From Nostoc sp. B(2019) (GTDB lineage Bacteria; Cyanobacteriota; Cyanobacteriia; Cyanobacteriales; Nostocaceae): 64,000 bases of DNA. Made by a program: the position numbers and the translations under genes. Every line of letters begins with the position of its first letter. Position 1 is the stretch's first letter. Below are positions 55,090 through 64,000 of the stretch, piece after piece. The notes beneath the pieces are model-generated. The model made no database searches. It saw only the letters and a list, made by a program, of their open reading frames with translations, and was not told where the DNA came from. Where the stretch lies: contig NZ_WVID01000014.1 of NCBI RefSeq assembly GCF_010091925.1, positions 1-64,000 on the forward strand, in the 5' to 3' direction.

Positions 55090-56214
55090 CTATGCAGGGT
55101 TAGGTTGAGTTCTGCTTTGGAGTAGCTGGATAACCGCTGCTTTTTCTAAAATTCCCACTAGCACGCCGTTGTCACGAATCACAGGTAGTGCAGATAGCTT
55201 TTGTTGTTCGAGTAGTTGCACTACTTCCAAAAGTGGTTGATCAGATTGGACTGTGGTAGATTGGGCAATTGGTTGCATTACTTCTCTAACTTGAGTTTCT
55301 GACCACATTGCTGTCGGGATGGAACGCATGTTATCAACAGCGATCGCACCTACTAATTGTCCCCCATCATCAGTCACTAAGAACCGCTGCCAATTTTGTC
55401 CACTCATAACCCGCTCATCGGCAAACTCTCTTAGGGTAAGATTAGCTGATACAACTGGGCTATTAACTGTTACAGCATCCTCGGCTGTTAAGCCTGTAAG
55501 TTTTTCTTGCACTCTGGCAAATTGCGCCGCATTACCAGCATTTTGCAACAAGAAGAAACCAATTAATAAGTTCCAGAAGTTACCGAAGTTGCCAAATAAG
55601 AGTAGTGGAAGTACACCGGAAATAACCGCTACCCAACCAAAGATTTGTCCAACTCGACTAGCGAAAACTACACCTTTATAAGGATTACCTGTAATTTTCC
55701 AAACAGCTGCCTTGAGGATATTACCGCCATCCAAGGGCAAGCCAGGAATCAAGTTAAATAGTGCTAATGCCAGGTTAACAGAAGCCAAAACGCCGAGAAT
55801 TGCAGCCAATGGCCCGGATACAGGAGTAGCAAAACCAATTGCTGTAATGCTACCAAATAGTAGTAGGCTCACTAAAGGCCCGGCGATCGCTACCCAGAAA
55901 GCTTCTGCTGGGGTTTTCGACTCTTTTTCTAAGCTGGCCAAACCGCCAAATATGAAGAGTGTAATTGATTTGACATCAATCCCCTGACGAATGGCGACGA
56001 AGCTGTGTCCTAACTCGTGGGCGACGACAGAGGCAAATAACAATAGCGCTGTCATCAATCCTAGTAGTACAGCTAATCCCCCGGATATTAAGGGAAATTG
56101 CGCCGCCAGTCCACTGCTATAGCTCCAAGTTACCAAACCCAGAACTAAAAACCATGATGGATGGATATAGAAGGGAATTCCGAAGAGATTACCAACGCGA
56201 ATTGTGCCATTCAT
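55090..56214 (-). CDS. site-2 protease (M50) with CBS domain pair
   Basis: This encodes 374 residues. The zinc protease motif HELGH (VVAHELGHSFVA) lies in the first third, the third ligand in LIPGLPLDGGNIL, within 6 or so membrane spans. The C-terminal 120 residues hold two CBS domains (VTDDGGQLVGAIAVDNM, then LSALPVIRDNGVLVGILEKA). In other bacteria such proteases cut membrane proteins, often anti-sigma factors; CBS pairs bind adenosyl ligands and may tune them. I chose MNGTIRVGNLFGIPFYIHPSW at 56214 with AGGTGA upstream; a start at 56235 is also possible. It ends in a clear terminator. Confidence 0.93.
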   Translation of the reverse strand: MNGTIRVGNLFGIPFYIHPSWFLVLGLVTWSYSSGLAAQFPLISGGLAVLLGLMTALLLFASVVAHELGHSFVAIRQGIDVKSITLFIFGGLASLEKESKTPAEAFWVAIAGPLVSLLLFGSITAIGFATPVSGPLAAILGVLASVNLALALFNLIPGLPLDGGNILKAAVWKITGNPYKGVVFASRVGQIFGWVAVISGVLPLLLFGNFGNFWNLLIGFFLLQNAGNAAQFARVQEKLTGLTAEDAVTVNSPVVSANLTLREFADERVMSGQNWQRFLVTDDGGQLVGAIAVDNMRSIPTAMWSETQVREVMQPIAQSTTVQSDQPLLEVVQLLEQQKLSALPVIRDNGVLVGILEKAAVIQLLQSRTQPNPA

Positions 56215-56375
56215 GTCGTTCACCTTTGTTTTCATCTGCGAGATGTTGACTTTCGTCTGTCTCGATGTCTTTAGTGTAACGAAACGTTAAGAGGTTTTAA
56301 TATTTGTAGCTGTAGTGGTGTCCGTCCGTAAAGGTGCGGTTATTGGTAATTTTAGCGATCGCCACGTTTTATATC

Positions 56376-56413
56376 TCAGATTCCCGACTTCTTCAAAGAA
56401 GTCGGGAATCTGA
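56376..56413. repeat. 38-bp palindromic repeat
   Basis: TCAGATTCCCGACTTCTT (56376-56393) and its exact complement (56396-56413) flank a 2-nt centre. Palindromes of this kind (ATTCCCGACTTCTT) are widespread in Nostocales genomes. It lies in the 300-bp spacer between the protease and the alcohol dehydrogenase; it may be a REP-like or MITE-like element. Confidence 0.75.
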
Positions 56414-56532
56414 ACGCAGTTACTACTTTTGAGTATCAAAATATTCTGAAAACTAAGACTATTGAAAGAGTAATAAGTAATTAGTTTTTAACTACAACTT
56501 TAAACAATATTACTGACTAAGGACTAATTACT

Positions 56533-57702
56533 ATGAAAGCTGCTTGTTGGCATGGTACTAACGATGTGCGGGTGGAAACAGTACCAGATCCCAAAATCCT
56601 CAACCCGCGCGATGCCATTCTCAAAGTTACATCAGCAACTATCTGCGGTTCTGACTTGCACATTTACAATGGCTACATTCCGACGATGCAACAGGGTGAT
56701 ATTATTGGTCACGAATTTATGGGAGAAATCGTCGAAATTGGTAGTGAAGTCAAGCGTTTAAAAAAAGGCGATCGCGTCGTTGTCTCTTCGATGATCGGCT
56801 GCGGTCACTGCTTCTACTGTGAAAAGCAGATGTGGTCGTTGTGCGATAACTCCAACCCCAACGCTTGGATGCAAGAGAAAGTATTCGGCTTTGGCACGTC
56901 GGGTATCTATGGCTACTCTCACCTTTTTGGTGGCTATGCAGGTGCTTTTGCAGAATACGTGCGCCTACCTTTTGCCGATTTTGGTGTCATCAAGGTTCCT
57001 AAAGATATTCCTGACGAAAAACTGCTACCGATTTCAGACGCCTTTCCCACCGGCTATATGGGAGCAGATTTATGTAATATTCAGCCAGGAGATATCGTCG
57101 CAGTTTGGGGTTGTGGCCCCGTCGGACAATTCGCCATGCGTAGCGCCTACATGCTAGGTGCAGAGCGTGTCATTGGCATCGACCGAGTTCCCGAACGCCT
57201 CCAACTAGCTAAAGACTTTGCCAAGGCGGAGATTATTAACTACGAAGAAGTTGATGCAGGTGAAGCCCTCAAAGAAATGACGGGAGGACGTGGCCCCGAT
57301 GCTTGTATTGATGCAGTAGGACTAGAAGCTCACGGTACAGGTATAGAAGGAATATACGACGAAGCCAAGCAGGCGGTACGACTGGAAACTGATCGCCCTC
57401 ATGTGTTGCGGCAAATGATGGTGGCTTGTCGCAAAGGTGGCACTTTGTCAATCATGGGTGTTTATGGCGGCTTTATAGATAAGATGCCGATGGGTGCTGC
57501 TATGAACAAAGCCTTAACTTTTAAAATGGGACAAATGTTCGGTCAGAAGTATATGCCTATCTTACTGGATCACGTTTTGAAGGGTGAAATCGATCCATCT
57601 ACTGTGTTTACGCATCACTTACCCCTAACAGAAGTGAAGCATGGCTTCGAGCTTTTCAAGGACAAAAAAGAAAATTGCATAAAAGTTAGGTTGCAGCCCT
57701 GA
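56533..57702 (+). CDS. zinc-dependent alcohol dehydrogenase
   Basis: This encodes 389 residues of the medium-chain alcohol dehydrogenase type. Catalytic zinc ligands are in [12 protein letters not shown] and IGHEFMGEI; structural zinc cysteines are in [16 protein letters not shown]; the NAD loop is [12 protein letters not shown]. The length and an insert with [15 protein letters not shown] suggest the glutathione-independent formaldehyde-dehydrogenase-like branch. The physiological substrate is unknown. It is monocistronic. Spacer upstream holds a long palindrome. Confidence 0.92.
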   Translation: MKAACWHGTNDVRVETVPDPKILNPRDAILKVTSATICGSDLHIYNGYIPTMQQGDIIGHEFMGEIVEIGSEVKRLKKGDRVVVSSMIGCGHCFYCEKQMWSLCDNSNPNAWMQEKVFGFGTSGIYGYSHLFGGYAGAFAEYVRLPFADFGVIKVPKDIPDEKLLPISDAFPTGYMGADLCNIQPGDIVAVWGCGPVGQFAMRSAYMLGAERVIGIDRVPERLQLAKDFAKAEIINYEEVDAGEALKEMTGGRGPDACIDAVGLEAHGTGIEGIYDEAKQAVRLETDRPHVLRQMMVACRKGGTLSIMGVYGGFIDKMPMGAAMNKALTFKMGQMFGQKYMPILLDHVLKGEIDPSTVFTHHLPLTEVKHGFELFKDKKENCIKVRLQP

Positions 57703-57793
57703 ATTGAGGACTGGGGAATCGTTGCAGAAGGTATTTCTTCTTTCCCCAGACGCAGGATTTATCAAAGGCTGAGGTCTTTTGGCGGAAATATCT

Positions 57794-57970
57794 TTAAGGC
57801 CTCACAACACCAACTCCTTTGGCAATTAATTGGCAATTCAAACTAACTACTTGAAGGGTAATTAAGGTACGCTCATACTTAGCTCTATGTTCCACCCATG
57901 AAGGTTTCATAAGCGCCTGAGTCTTCCCATTTTTCGCGCGGATAAAAGCAGTATTGGTTAAATGCGTCAT
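57794..57970 (-). pseudogene. possible degraded monooxygenase-like fragment
   Basis: A 58-codon frame starting at ATG 57970 with a strong AGGAGG 9 nt upstream. The first residues (MTHLTNTAFIRAKNGKTQAL) resemble the start of antibiotic-biosynthesis-monooxygenase (ABM) proteins, which are about 95-100 residues. After this the likeness stops; in another frame Y-E-T-F-M appears, a motif of the later ABM part. I infer a frameshifted or deleted remnant, but it may be a small real gene of another kind. Confidence 0.35.
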
Positions 57971-58095
57971 GGTGTCCATCCTCCTAGGATTAGAATGCGC
58001 TTGCCGTTGGGCGGACAATTAGACACTGGAAGATTTACCAAGATAGAGAGTGCAAATTTAGATAAAATTTTGATATGATGAGTTATTACAGGTCT

Positions 58096-58167
<72 letters not shown>

Positions 58168-58482
58168 TTACAAATAATGAAACTTTTCCCATTGGGCGAT
58201 CGCTATTTTCTAAAAGGCTTTGAATCACCTCCATTTTCAGCAAAGCTTCATCCGAAAGTTCAGAAACAATAACGTTTGCTTCAGCATGATCGTTATCATC
58301 ATCTGCGGAGCTTGTCCTGACAGGGTTTTAAGTATTTAGAATGCTGTGACAATATTTTGTGAAATTGACAAATAATTAGGTAATGTACATAATTTAATTT
58401 TTTGGGCTAAACACCAAGCGTATTGAGGTATGATCGCACCGTTTTCCTTAACGACTTAAGTTGGCAGTGCGATCGCAGCTAA
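58168..58482. other. spacer after tRNA-Cys
   Basis: About 315 bp. A minus-strand open frame across the tRNA is an artefact of the RNA gene. Two HIP1-like sites. No gene or terminator can be supported. Confidence 0.4.
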
Positions 58483-58977
58483 TTAGGCGGGAGTAAACTT
58501 CAGTGAAACACCATTCATACAGTAGCGCTTGCCTGTGGGTGCAGGGCCATCGTCAAACACATGACCTAAATGTCCACCACAACGACTACAATGCACTTCA
58601 GTTCTGGTCATAAAAAACGATCGATCTACAGTAAAAGCGATCGCTCCCTCAATAGGGTTAAAAAAGCTAGGCCAGCCAGTACCACTATCAAATTTAGTGT
58701 CAGATGTAAATAGTGGTAGTTCACATGCGGCACAGAAATAAGTACCTTGAGCATATTCCTTATCGAGTGGACTGGTGTGAGCGCGTTCAGTCCCATGTTT
58801 ACGCAATACACGAAATTGTTCTGGCGTTAAAATTGTGCGCCACTCTTCTTCAGGTTTAGTAATTTCAAATCCACTCTTAGAAGTTGTCATTTTTTCTGAA
58901 CCCCAATTGATATAGCGTGATAACAGTGCTGTGCTAACTATTGCTGCGCTAGCCTCAAGAAAATAGCGTTTGTTCAT
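58483..58977 (-). CDS. msrB: peptide-methionine (R)-S-oxide reductase
   Basis: MsrB repairs the R form of oxidised methionine. I start it at MNKRYFLEASAAIVSTALL (58977); residues 1-25 look like a membrane anchor or export signal, so the protein is probably membrane-bound or exported. The in-frame extension to 59142 runs into repeat DNA and is rejected. The catalytic cysteine is in GKRYCMNGVSLKF; the CxxC pairs CAAC and CSRC bind zinc; GTGWPSF and GHLGHVFDDGP are hallmarks. Length from here is 164 residues. Spacer upstream holds short repeats of Nostoc type. Confidence 0.95.
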   Translation of the reverse strand: MNKRYFLEASAAIVSTALLSRYINWGSEKMTTSKSGFEITKPEEEWRTILTPEQFRVLRKHGTERAHTSPLDKEYAQGTYFCAACELPLFTSDTKFDSGTGWPSFFNPIEGAIAFTVDRSFFMTRTEVHCSRCGGHLGHVFDDGPAPTGKRYCMNGVSLKFTPA

Positions 58978-58989
58978 ATATCTATTATT

Positions 58990-59165
58990 TTCTATTTTTA
59001 GTTTCGTTGAGTACGGGAAGCCGTCAAGATACTTCGTAATTGATAATGACGCTCGCGGACTCGCTACCGCTGCGCTAACGTAATTCGTAATTAAGAGCCA
59101 TACTACGAGACGCACTCGCGTTGGTAGCGGGGTGTAGCCCATTGCGAATTGGTTTGACTCTTAAC
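58990..59165. repeat. repeat-rich spacer upstream of msrB
   Basis: GCTCGCGGACTCGCTACCGC, TAATTCGTAATT and GTTGGTAGCGGGGTGTAGCC are forms of short Nostoc repeats. The same TAATTCG unit is tandem at 61173-61198, and the TAGCGGGG unit also occurs inside the STAND gene at 43980-44032. Confidence 0.55.
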
Positions 59166-59249
59166 CCTTTCCATATAACAAATACTCAAAAGCGGAATCC
59201 TTGCATTGGACTCCGCTTGTTGTAAAATCAGCGTGTAAAGTTAATTGAA

Positions 59250-61136
59250 TTAAGATGCAACAAAACCAGCAGTTGCCTGATCTACAGGTTGAATTTGGCT
59301 GAGCAGACTATGTAGTTTCTCCCCTTCAATAACTTCTGTTTCCAAAAGTTGAGTGGCGATCGCTTCGAGCAAATCTCGATTCTGTTTGAGAATCTCTAAA
59401 GCTTGTTCGTGGGCTGTTTCCACAATTTCTTTGACTTCGCCATCAATGGCTTTGGCTGTGTCTTCACTCACGGCCCGGCGGGGATTGGGCGCACCACCAT
59501 TACCAAGGAACATTGCTTGTTGACCTTGTTGGTAAGCCAGTGGCCCTAAAACTTTGCTCATACCATAAGTTGTCACCATTCGTTCTGCTAAGTCAGTCGC
59601 CCGTTGCAAATCGTTGGAAGCACCGGTTGTAATACTACCAAACACAATCTCTTCGGCGGAACGTCCACCCAGTAAGGTAGCAATCTGACCCCGCAGTTCT
59701 TCTTCATTCATTAAAAAGCGGTCTTCGGTTGGTAATTGCAGGGTGTAGCCTAAAGCTGCCATACCACGGGGAATGATGGAAATCTTTTCTACACGTCCGC
59801 TTCCGGGTATCAAAGCCCCTACCATTGCGTGACCGACTTCGTGGTAAGCGACAATCTTTTTCTCGGTATCGTTTAGTACGCGACTTTTCTTTTCTAAACC
59901 TGCTACTACGCGCTCGATAGCTTCGGCAAAATCTTCTTGAGCAACTGTTTGACGTTGATTGCGAGCTGCCAATAATGCTGCTTCATTCACCAAGTTTGCT
60001 AAATCTGCGCCAGCAAAACCAGGAGTACGAGTGGCGATCGCTTTTAAGTTTACATCATCTCCCAGTTTCACCTTTTGAGCATGAATCTTGAGAATTGCCT
60101 CACGACCGGATAAATCAGGACGGTCTACCAACACTTGGCGGTCAAAACGACCTGGACGCAACAATGCAGAGTCAAGGCTTTCAGGACGGTTAGTAGCTGC
60201 AAGTACAATCACCGTTGCATCCGCAGCTGCAAACCCGTCCATCTCCGTTAGTAACTGGTTGAGGGTCTGTTCGCGTTCATCGTTACCACCGTAGAAACCA
60301 TTACTACTACGAGACTTGCCGATCGCATCCAATTCATCAATAAATACAATACAAGGAGCTTGTTTCTTTGCCTGCTCAAATAGGTCGCGCACTCTGGAAG
60401 AACCCACACCAACAAACAGTTCTACAAACTCGGAACCAGAGATACTAAAGAATGGAACTCCTGCTTCCCCGGCTACGGCCTTAGCCAACAATGTCTTACC
60501 TGTTCCTGGAGGGCCCACCAACAGCACACCTTTGGGAATCCTCGCCCCAATTTGGGTAAAACGTGCCGGAGTCTTGAGGAAATCTACAATTTCCACTAAC
60601 TCAGTCTTAGCTTCTTCAACACCAGCGACATCTGCAAAGGTAATTTTAGCCGAGTCGCCTTCAACATAAACTTTGGCTTTGCTCTTACCAATAGATAGAA
60701 CACCTTGCTGGCCACCACCACCACGGGAGATGAAAAACTGCCAAATACCAATGAAAATTAACGGTGGGATGACCCAACCCAGGAGAGTTGTAAACCAAGT
60801 ATTCTTGGGTGGAGGTGCAGCAGCAAATTCAACTCCTTTTGATTCAAGCAGTTTGGGCAACTCTAAATCAAAGATTGGTGTAGTTACGAACACCGCACCC
60901 GGCTCAGCATTCTCGGTTTTTAGCTGGTAGCGAATCTGATTTTGACCAACGGAAACACGGCTGACTTCCCCTTCCTGTACTTGATGAATAAATAAGCTAT
61001 AGGGAACGCCAGCAGGCCCGGAAGTAAATAAACCAGGCAAAAACAGATTTAAGAGCAGGAATAATCCTGATACTGATAGCAATATATTGGCAATGATCCG
61101 AAACCGAGGTGGCTTAGGCTGTTCTTTAATCGTCAT
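59250..61136 (-). CDS. ftsH: FtsH4/FtsH1-type ATP-dependent membrane protease
   Basis: This encodes 628 residues. Two spans (about 14-35 and 112-131) enclose a lumenal region ([20 protein letters not shown]). AAA+: Walker A GPPGTGKT (208-215), Walker [11 protein letters not shown]; zinc site HEVGH (432-436). It has [10 protein letters not shown] where FtsH2 has [10 protein letters not shown], and the N-terminus differs from FtsH2/3; it matches best the FtsH4 (Slr1463)-type that forms homo-oligomers and helps PSII assembly and acclimation. It is monocistronic in the minus strand; the DUF2949 gene lies 200 bp upstream. Two FtsH genes of different class within 25 kb is notable. Confidence 0.94.
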   Translation of the reverse strand: MTIKEQPKPPRFRIIANILLSVSGLFLLLNLFLPGLFTSGPAGVPYSLFIHQVQEGEVSRVSVGQNQIRYQLKTENAEPGAVFVTTPIFDLELPKLLESKGVEFAAAPPPKNTWFTTLLGWVIPPLIFIGIWQFFISRGGGGQQGVLSIGKSKAKVYVEGDSAKITFADVAGVEEAKTELVEIVDFLKTPARFTQIGARIPKGVLLVGPPGTGKTLLAKAVAGEAGVPFFSISGSEFVELFVGVGSSRVRDLFEQAKKQAPCIVFIDELDAIGKSRSSNGFYGGNDEREQTLNQLLTEMDGFAAADATVIVLAATNRPESLDSALLRPGRFDRQVLVDRPDLSGREAILKIHAQKVKLGDDVNLKAIATRTPGFAGADLANLVNEAALLAARNQRQTVAQEDFAEAIERVVAGLEKKSRVLNDTEKKIVAYHEVGHAMVGALIPGSGRVEKISIIPRGMAALGYTLQLPTEDRFLMNEEELRGQIATLLGGRSAEEIVFGSITTGASNDLQRATDLAERMVTTYGMSKVLGPLAYQQGQQAMFLGNGGAPNPRRAVSEDTAKAIDGEVKEIVETAHEQALEILKQNRDLLEAIATQLLETEVIEGEKLHSLLSQIQPVDQATAGFVAS

Positions 61137-61172
61137 TGATGTTACTAATCCTTAAAATGAGAGGAGTCGTAC

Positions 61173-61198
61173 TAATTCGTAATTCGTAATTCGTAATT
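61173..61198. repeat. tandem 7-bp repeat (TAATTCG)
   Basis: TAATTCG occurs three times in a row, then a partial copy, as a short tandemly repeated repetitive sequence in the spacer before ftsH. Heptanucleotide tandems of this kind are typical of Nostocales. Confidence 0.85.
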
Positions 61199-61335
61199 AA
61201 GACCCCAGTAGTTAGGAGAACCTGACTTGATTAGGGGATTCTCTTTGAATCCTTGCTTTTTTTTGTTAAAGCTGTTGAGAGTGCCAGTGTTTTTGGAAGC
61301 TGGCTATTTATATCCCAAATAGTTGAAGTAGTTGC

Positions 61336-61521
61336 TTACACTGTTTCCAGCCAGTCAAAAATTTGGGTTAATTGATCGAGTGTCACCAGGCCATACTGCC
61401 AGAGGGTCATGGGTAAAAAGTTGGGTGTTTGTTCACAATGTCGCAACGCCAGAGAAATTGCTCTGCCAGATATGCCCAACTCTTCTTCTAAAAAATGAAC
61501 TAATTGCTTTGTGGCTTCCAT
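61336..61521 (-). CDS. DUF2949 family protein
   Basis: This encodes 61 residues from MEATKQLVHFLEEELGIS; an in-frame TTG 15 nt earlier is less likely. The helical pattern ISLALRHCEQTPNFLPMTLWQYGLVTLDQLTQIFDW fits the cyanobacterial DUF2949 family (short soluble helical proteins). Function unknown. It lies between a broken hli gene and ftsH on the same strand, at a distance of about 200 bp from ftsH. Confidence 0.82.
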   Translation of the reverse strand: MEATKQLVHFLEEELGISGRAISLALRHCEQTPNFLPMTLWQYGLVTLDQLTQIFDWLETV

Positions 61522-61582
61522 GTCAAATTTAAACAATATTTATTAAGTAAATCTTATTTTTGGTGGAGCTTGAGAAGTTTGA

Positions 61583-61824
61583 TTAAAAACTGGTCAAAAA
61601 ACTAATCGCACCATGACCAGTAATAACTTCCAGAACTATAACCAAGACAAACCCAATCATCGCCAAGCGACTATTTAACTTTTCAGCATACTTAGTAAAA
61701 CCAAACTGAGGTTGTTAACTTACATACATCTAAATGCGTAGGCACGTGCGCTAATCGTCTTGTCGTCAGACATCGCAAAGTTGTTTAATCTCCCTTGCTC
61801 ATCACGGATACTACTGTTTTTCAT
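61583..61824 (-). pseudogene. disrupted high-light-inducible protein gene (hli)
   Basis: The minus strand has a start at ATG 61824 with AGGAGA upstream and an N-terminus MKNSSIRDEQGRLNNFA, typical for HLIPs. After 17 codons it enters a repeat stretch (about 61716-61772) and stops at TAA. In another frame, from 61715 to 61583, the full helix follows: [20 protein letters not shown], then [15 protein letters not shown] and FLTSF, with the ExxNxRxAMxGF Chl-binding motif intact. A TAA stands just before this part in its own frame. The inserted stretch shares CTTGTCGTCAGACATC with 18565-18580, so a dispersed repeat has broken the gene. HLIPs bind chlorophyll in PSII assembly and photoprotection; other copies are expected elsewhere. 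Confidence 0.85.
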
Positions 61825-62172
61825 AGGTTCTCCTAGCTGCTAGCAATTTTTAATTTATGTAACTAAACTTAACAATTAAATTAATCTTTGTGAACTAACG
61901 AGCAAATACGGTTTACCGTACTCAATCAGAGTTACAGGACTATTGCTGCTCTTGGGAAGGAGTAGGGGAGATGAGGAACAGGGGAGGCAGAGGGGGCGAG
62001 AGGAGAGAAATAACTACTGACTCTGCTATAACTACTTTCACGGTTGGTAGCTTGTTTTGCAGATAAAACTATGACATACTCATATCCAATCTTTATTAAC
62101 TAGTGTATTCATATCGATTTAAAGTAGTATTGATAAATTCGCATAAATAGAACACAAATTATATTGCTAAAA
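61825..62172. other. spacer between the divergent hli remnant and the SPFH gene
   Basis: About 350 bp. GGGGGCGAGAGGAGAG is a G-rich tract of plus sense near 61990-62005. No gene, tRNA or terminator; two promoters may lie here, none clear by eye. Confidence 0.4.
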
Positions 62173-62976
62173 ATGAGAAAAATTAAGTTTACAAATGGTG
62201 CTGGTAAACTAACTGCACTTTTGTTTTTAATCACAATTTTACTGACACCTTTTGTAGTAATCAATGCTGGTGAACGCGGTGTATTAATGCAGTTTGGTAA
62301 AGTTCAAGAAACAGTATTGGGAGAAGGAATATATGTGATAGTTCCTATTGTCAATACAGTAAAAAAAATCAGTGTGAGACTTCAAAAACAAGAACTCTTT
62401 GCTGAAGCTCCTTCTAAGGATTTACAAGATGTATATATAGATGTAGCGTTAAACTGGCATATTATGCCTGAAGAAACTAATGTAATTTTTCAAAATATTG
62501 GTGATGAAAAAGACGTAGTTGAAAAAATTATTAATCCCGCAGTAGAAGAAGTTCTAAAATCAATTATCGCAAAGTATACAGCAGAAGAAATAGTCACTAA
62601 ACGAGGAGAAGTAAAATTTGATGTTGATAATACATTGAAAACGAGATTACATAGCTACCATGTTGCAGTTGATGATATTTCCCTAGTTCATTTCAATTTT
62701 TCCGATAGATTTAGTGAAGCAGTAGAGGCAAAACAGATTGCAGAACAAGATGCCAAGCGAGCAGGTTTTGTCGCATTAAAAGCAGCAAAAGAAGCTGAGG
62801 CTAAGGTAAATTTAGCTAAAGGAGAAGCAGAGGTAAATAAATTATTACATGAGAGTTTAACTCATGAAATTTTGGAAAGACAAGCAATAGAAAAATGGGA
62901 TGGTAAATTACCCTTAATTATGACTAAAGATAGTCCAAGTATTTTAAATATGAATGATATTTTAAAATTAAAGTAA
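62173..62976 (+). CDS. SPFH/Band 7 (prohibitin-like) membrane protein
   Basis: This encodes 267 residues. One membrane span (about 12-33, LTALLFLITILLTPFVVI) is followed by the SPFH domain: NAGERGVLMQFGKVQETVLGE, DVYIDVALNWHIMP and NPAVEEVLKSIIAKYTAEEI. The C-terminal part has the coiled-coil alpha helices (AEQDAKRAGFVALKAAKEAEAK). Prohibitins build large rings at membranes and bind FtsH; here an ftsH lies 1 kb away. I chose ATG 62173 over a TTG at 62164. Cyanobacterial prohibitins are thylakoid/plasma membrane proteins with roles in protein quality control. Confidence 0.88.
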   Translation: MRKIKFTNGAGKLTALLFLITILLTPFVVINAGERGVLMQFGKVQETVLGEGIYVIVPIVNTVKKISVRLQKQELFAEAPSKDLQDVYIDVALNWHIMPEETNVIFQNIGDEKDVVEKIINPAVEEVLKSIIAKYTAEEIVTKRGEVKFDVDNTLKTRLHSYHVAVDDISLVHFNFSDRFSEAVEAKQIAEQDAKRAGFVALKAAKEAEAKVNLAKGEAEVNKLLHESLTHEILERQAIEKWDGKLPLIMTKDSPSILNMNDILKLK

Positions 62977-63039
62977 TTTTACTATAATTAACAAAACCAT
63001 AATTAAGAACCGCTTTTTTTACTAACTTGTAGTGGTGTG

Positions 63040-63115
63040 TCTAATTAATTTTAATGGTTATATATGCTTGTAATAAGGACTTTAGTCCTTAATTTTTTAA
63101 GCACTAAAGTGCTTA
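63040..63115. repeat. short palindromic repeats
   Basis: AAGGACTTTAGTCCTT and AAGCACTAAAGTGCTT are perfect 16-bp palindromes near 63076 and 63098. The GGCTTTAGCCC piece after ftsH2 (about 38466) is of the same type. These are Nostoc REP-like units. Confidence 0.65.
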
Positions 63116-63193
63116 CTACGAACATCTAAATACTACTAATTTTAAGGATGACGCCAAGGCGTATTGATCCATACTGAAGAACGGTTGTTTTTA

Positions 63194-63622
63194 CTAACTA
63201 CCAGAGAATAAATTAGGAGTATCGATAATTTTAAACTGGATTAATACCAGAATTAAAAAGGTATACGCGGTTGAAGAAACTAAGCCTGTAAATAATTCTT
63301 TTTTTAAATTATGTTCTTGGGGTTGTTTTTGAAAAATATCAATTGCACCTGCTTGCATCAAAAGAATACCAATAATATTAGATAGCCAGTAACCGATGAT
63401 GACACAAGGCATAAGTAATTTAGGAGCAAAAAAACTACAAATATAACCAAATAGATAAGCAATTGGTAAATTAAATATTAAATCATTCCACCAGCATAAT
63501 GGTGATAATAAATATCCGATAACTAAGAAAAACCCACCTCTAATCTTCTGCAATAGTGTTCTGGGTGAATTCTCTGTAGTTTGCGACAACAACTCTTGAC
63601 TACTTTTTTTGATGTCAATCAT
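63194..63622 (-). CDS. small membrane protein of unknown function
   Basis: This encodes 142 residues with a polar N-terminus (about 1-26) and four hydrophobic stretches (about 30-45 IRGGFFLVIGYLLSPL, 46-65, 68-90 and 112-133). The sequence WWNDLIFNLPIAYLFGYI has a plausible conserved look but I do not know the family. Expected in the plasma or thylakoid membrane. It is monocistronic and lies between the SPFH gene and a PAP2 phosphatase, all on or near the same region without overlap. Confidence 0.6.
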   Translation of the reverse strand: MIDIKKSSQELLSQTTENSPRTLLQKIRGGFFLVIGYLLSPLCWWNDLIFNLPIAYLFGYICSFFAPKLLMPCVIIGYWLSNIIGILLMQAGAIDIFQKQPQEHNLKKELFTGLVSSTAYTFLILVLIQFKIIDTPNLFSGS

Positions 63623-63770
63623 GATAGTACTTTAACTCTATCAATTTATCGTATTCTAAAATAGAAAATTAAAAAAGTCTAGAGCCAAACAGGCGTTTGA
63701 GTCTAGTCAAGCAGAAAATTTACGTATTTACATTGTATTAATCAAGCATATACTGGCAAACTAAAAAACT

Positions 63771-64000
63771 TTATTCCTGATTAGACAACTGCTGTTCTTC
63801 AGAGAGTAATTTTGTTTCACTCACTGGCTTTTCACTGACAATATTTGCCGACTGTGATAATGGTCGAATAATTAAACTCACGCCAATTGCCCAAGCGATC
63901 GCTACCAGCCAACCTGCGATAATGTCACTAGGAAAGTGAACTCCTAAATATAGCCGTGTCCAGCCAATGGCTAAGACAAACAAGCTACCTAAAATTAGTA
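63771..64000 (-). CDS. PAP2-family phosphatase, C-terminal end (runs off the window)
   Basis: The last 76 or so residues of a type-2 phosphatidic acid phosphatase-like membrane protein. The signature GWTRLYLGVHFPSDIIAGW is the third motif (S/T-R-x5-H-x3-D) with the catalytic His and Asp. A membrane span (AIAWAIGVSLII) and a polar tail follow. The N-terminal part, with the first two motifs, lies outside the window; the partial start is therefore not the true start. Its substrate may be a lipid phosphate or undecaprenyl pyrophosphate. Confidence 0.88.
   Translation of the reverse strand, partial: LILGSLFVLAIGWTRLYLGVHFPSDIIAGWLVAIAWAIGVSLIIRPLSQSANIVSEKPVSETKLLSEEQQLSNQE

Noticed and set aside
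58978-59142. N-terminal extension of MsrB by 55 residues
   Set aside because: The added part is translated from Nostoc repeat DNA; MNKRYFLEA with an export-like helix is a better start.

Overview
The window is chromosomal DNA of a filamentous, heterocyst-forming cyanobacterium (order Nostocales, Nostoc/Calothrix-like). Supporting signs are the many HIP1 octamers (GCGATCGC), a full psbA, two cyanobacterial FtsH proteases, a HetP-family protein, a XisA/XisC-like recombinase, an SLH/OprB-type porin, and many short Nostoc-style dispersed repeats in an AT-rich background. No species is claimed.

Layout. 0-0.6 kb: 5' end of a 16S rRNA gene (minus) with a clear rrn promoter. 0.6-6.9 kb: gene-poor, AT-rich; a nadC remnant, a secreted protein, a Gly/Tyr/Ser-rich bacteriocin-like precursor, and a hetP-like/trpC-like pair. 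6.9-10.1 kb: a REC-AraC regulator and the rsmA-ispE-DUF3082 operon. 10.3-13 kb: a Pepco-like protein coupled to a caspase-FGE protein that has an in-frame TAG and whose 3' end looks like a variable repeat of a diversity-generating retroelement (DGR). 13-17.5 kb: Uma2 nuclease, XisA/XisC-like recombinase, GerMN lipoprotein, ParA and a small RHH-like partner beside a perfect 38-bp palindrome; this resembles an integrated mobile element. 18-28.4 kb: a tiny membrane protein and mainly housekeeping or conserved cyanobacterial genes (beta-CASP hydrolase, Nif3-like, YjbQ, glycosyltransferase, cystine-lyase-like enzyme, TM0106-type nuclease). 28.5-33.2 kb: phytase-like esterase and two tandem Ser/Thr kinases. 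33.3-38.4 kb: tRNA-Asp, gltX, a secreted protein, ftsH2-like. 38.6-44.3 kb: a sigma factor with an unknown partner and a giant HTH/NB-ARC/WD40 protein. 44.4-50.4 kb: psbA (Q130 form), azoR/hxlR divergent pair, a Slr1339-like protein with twin vWA proteins, and a porin. 50.6-57.7 kb: SLC13 permease/sensor kinase/glycerate kinase operon, an M50 site-2 protease with CBS domains, a Zn alcohol dehydrogenase. 58-64 kb: tRNA-Cys, msrB, a second ftsH (FtsH4-like), DUF2949, a broken hli gene, a prohibitin-like SPFH protein, a membrane protein and the end of a PAP2 phosphatase.

How it fits together. D1 turnover and membrane quality control are well represented (psbA, two FtsH, SPFH protein, a dead HLIP). 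Signalling and conflict-type genes are also dense (caspase-FGE, STAND-WD40, two STKs, REC-AraC, twin vWA, HTH sigma factor), as is usual in multicellular cyanobacteria. The most interesting locus is the Pepco/caspase/FGE pair: it carries a probable DGR-mutagenised C-terminus without any reverse transcriptase in the window, and a nonsense codon separates the protease from its diversified domain. Many intergenic spaces carry short dispersed repeats, and one of these interrupts the hli gene.
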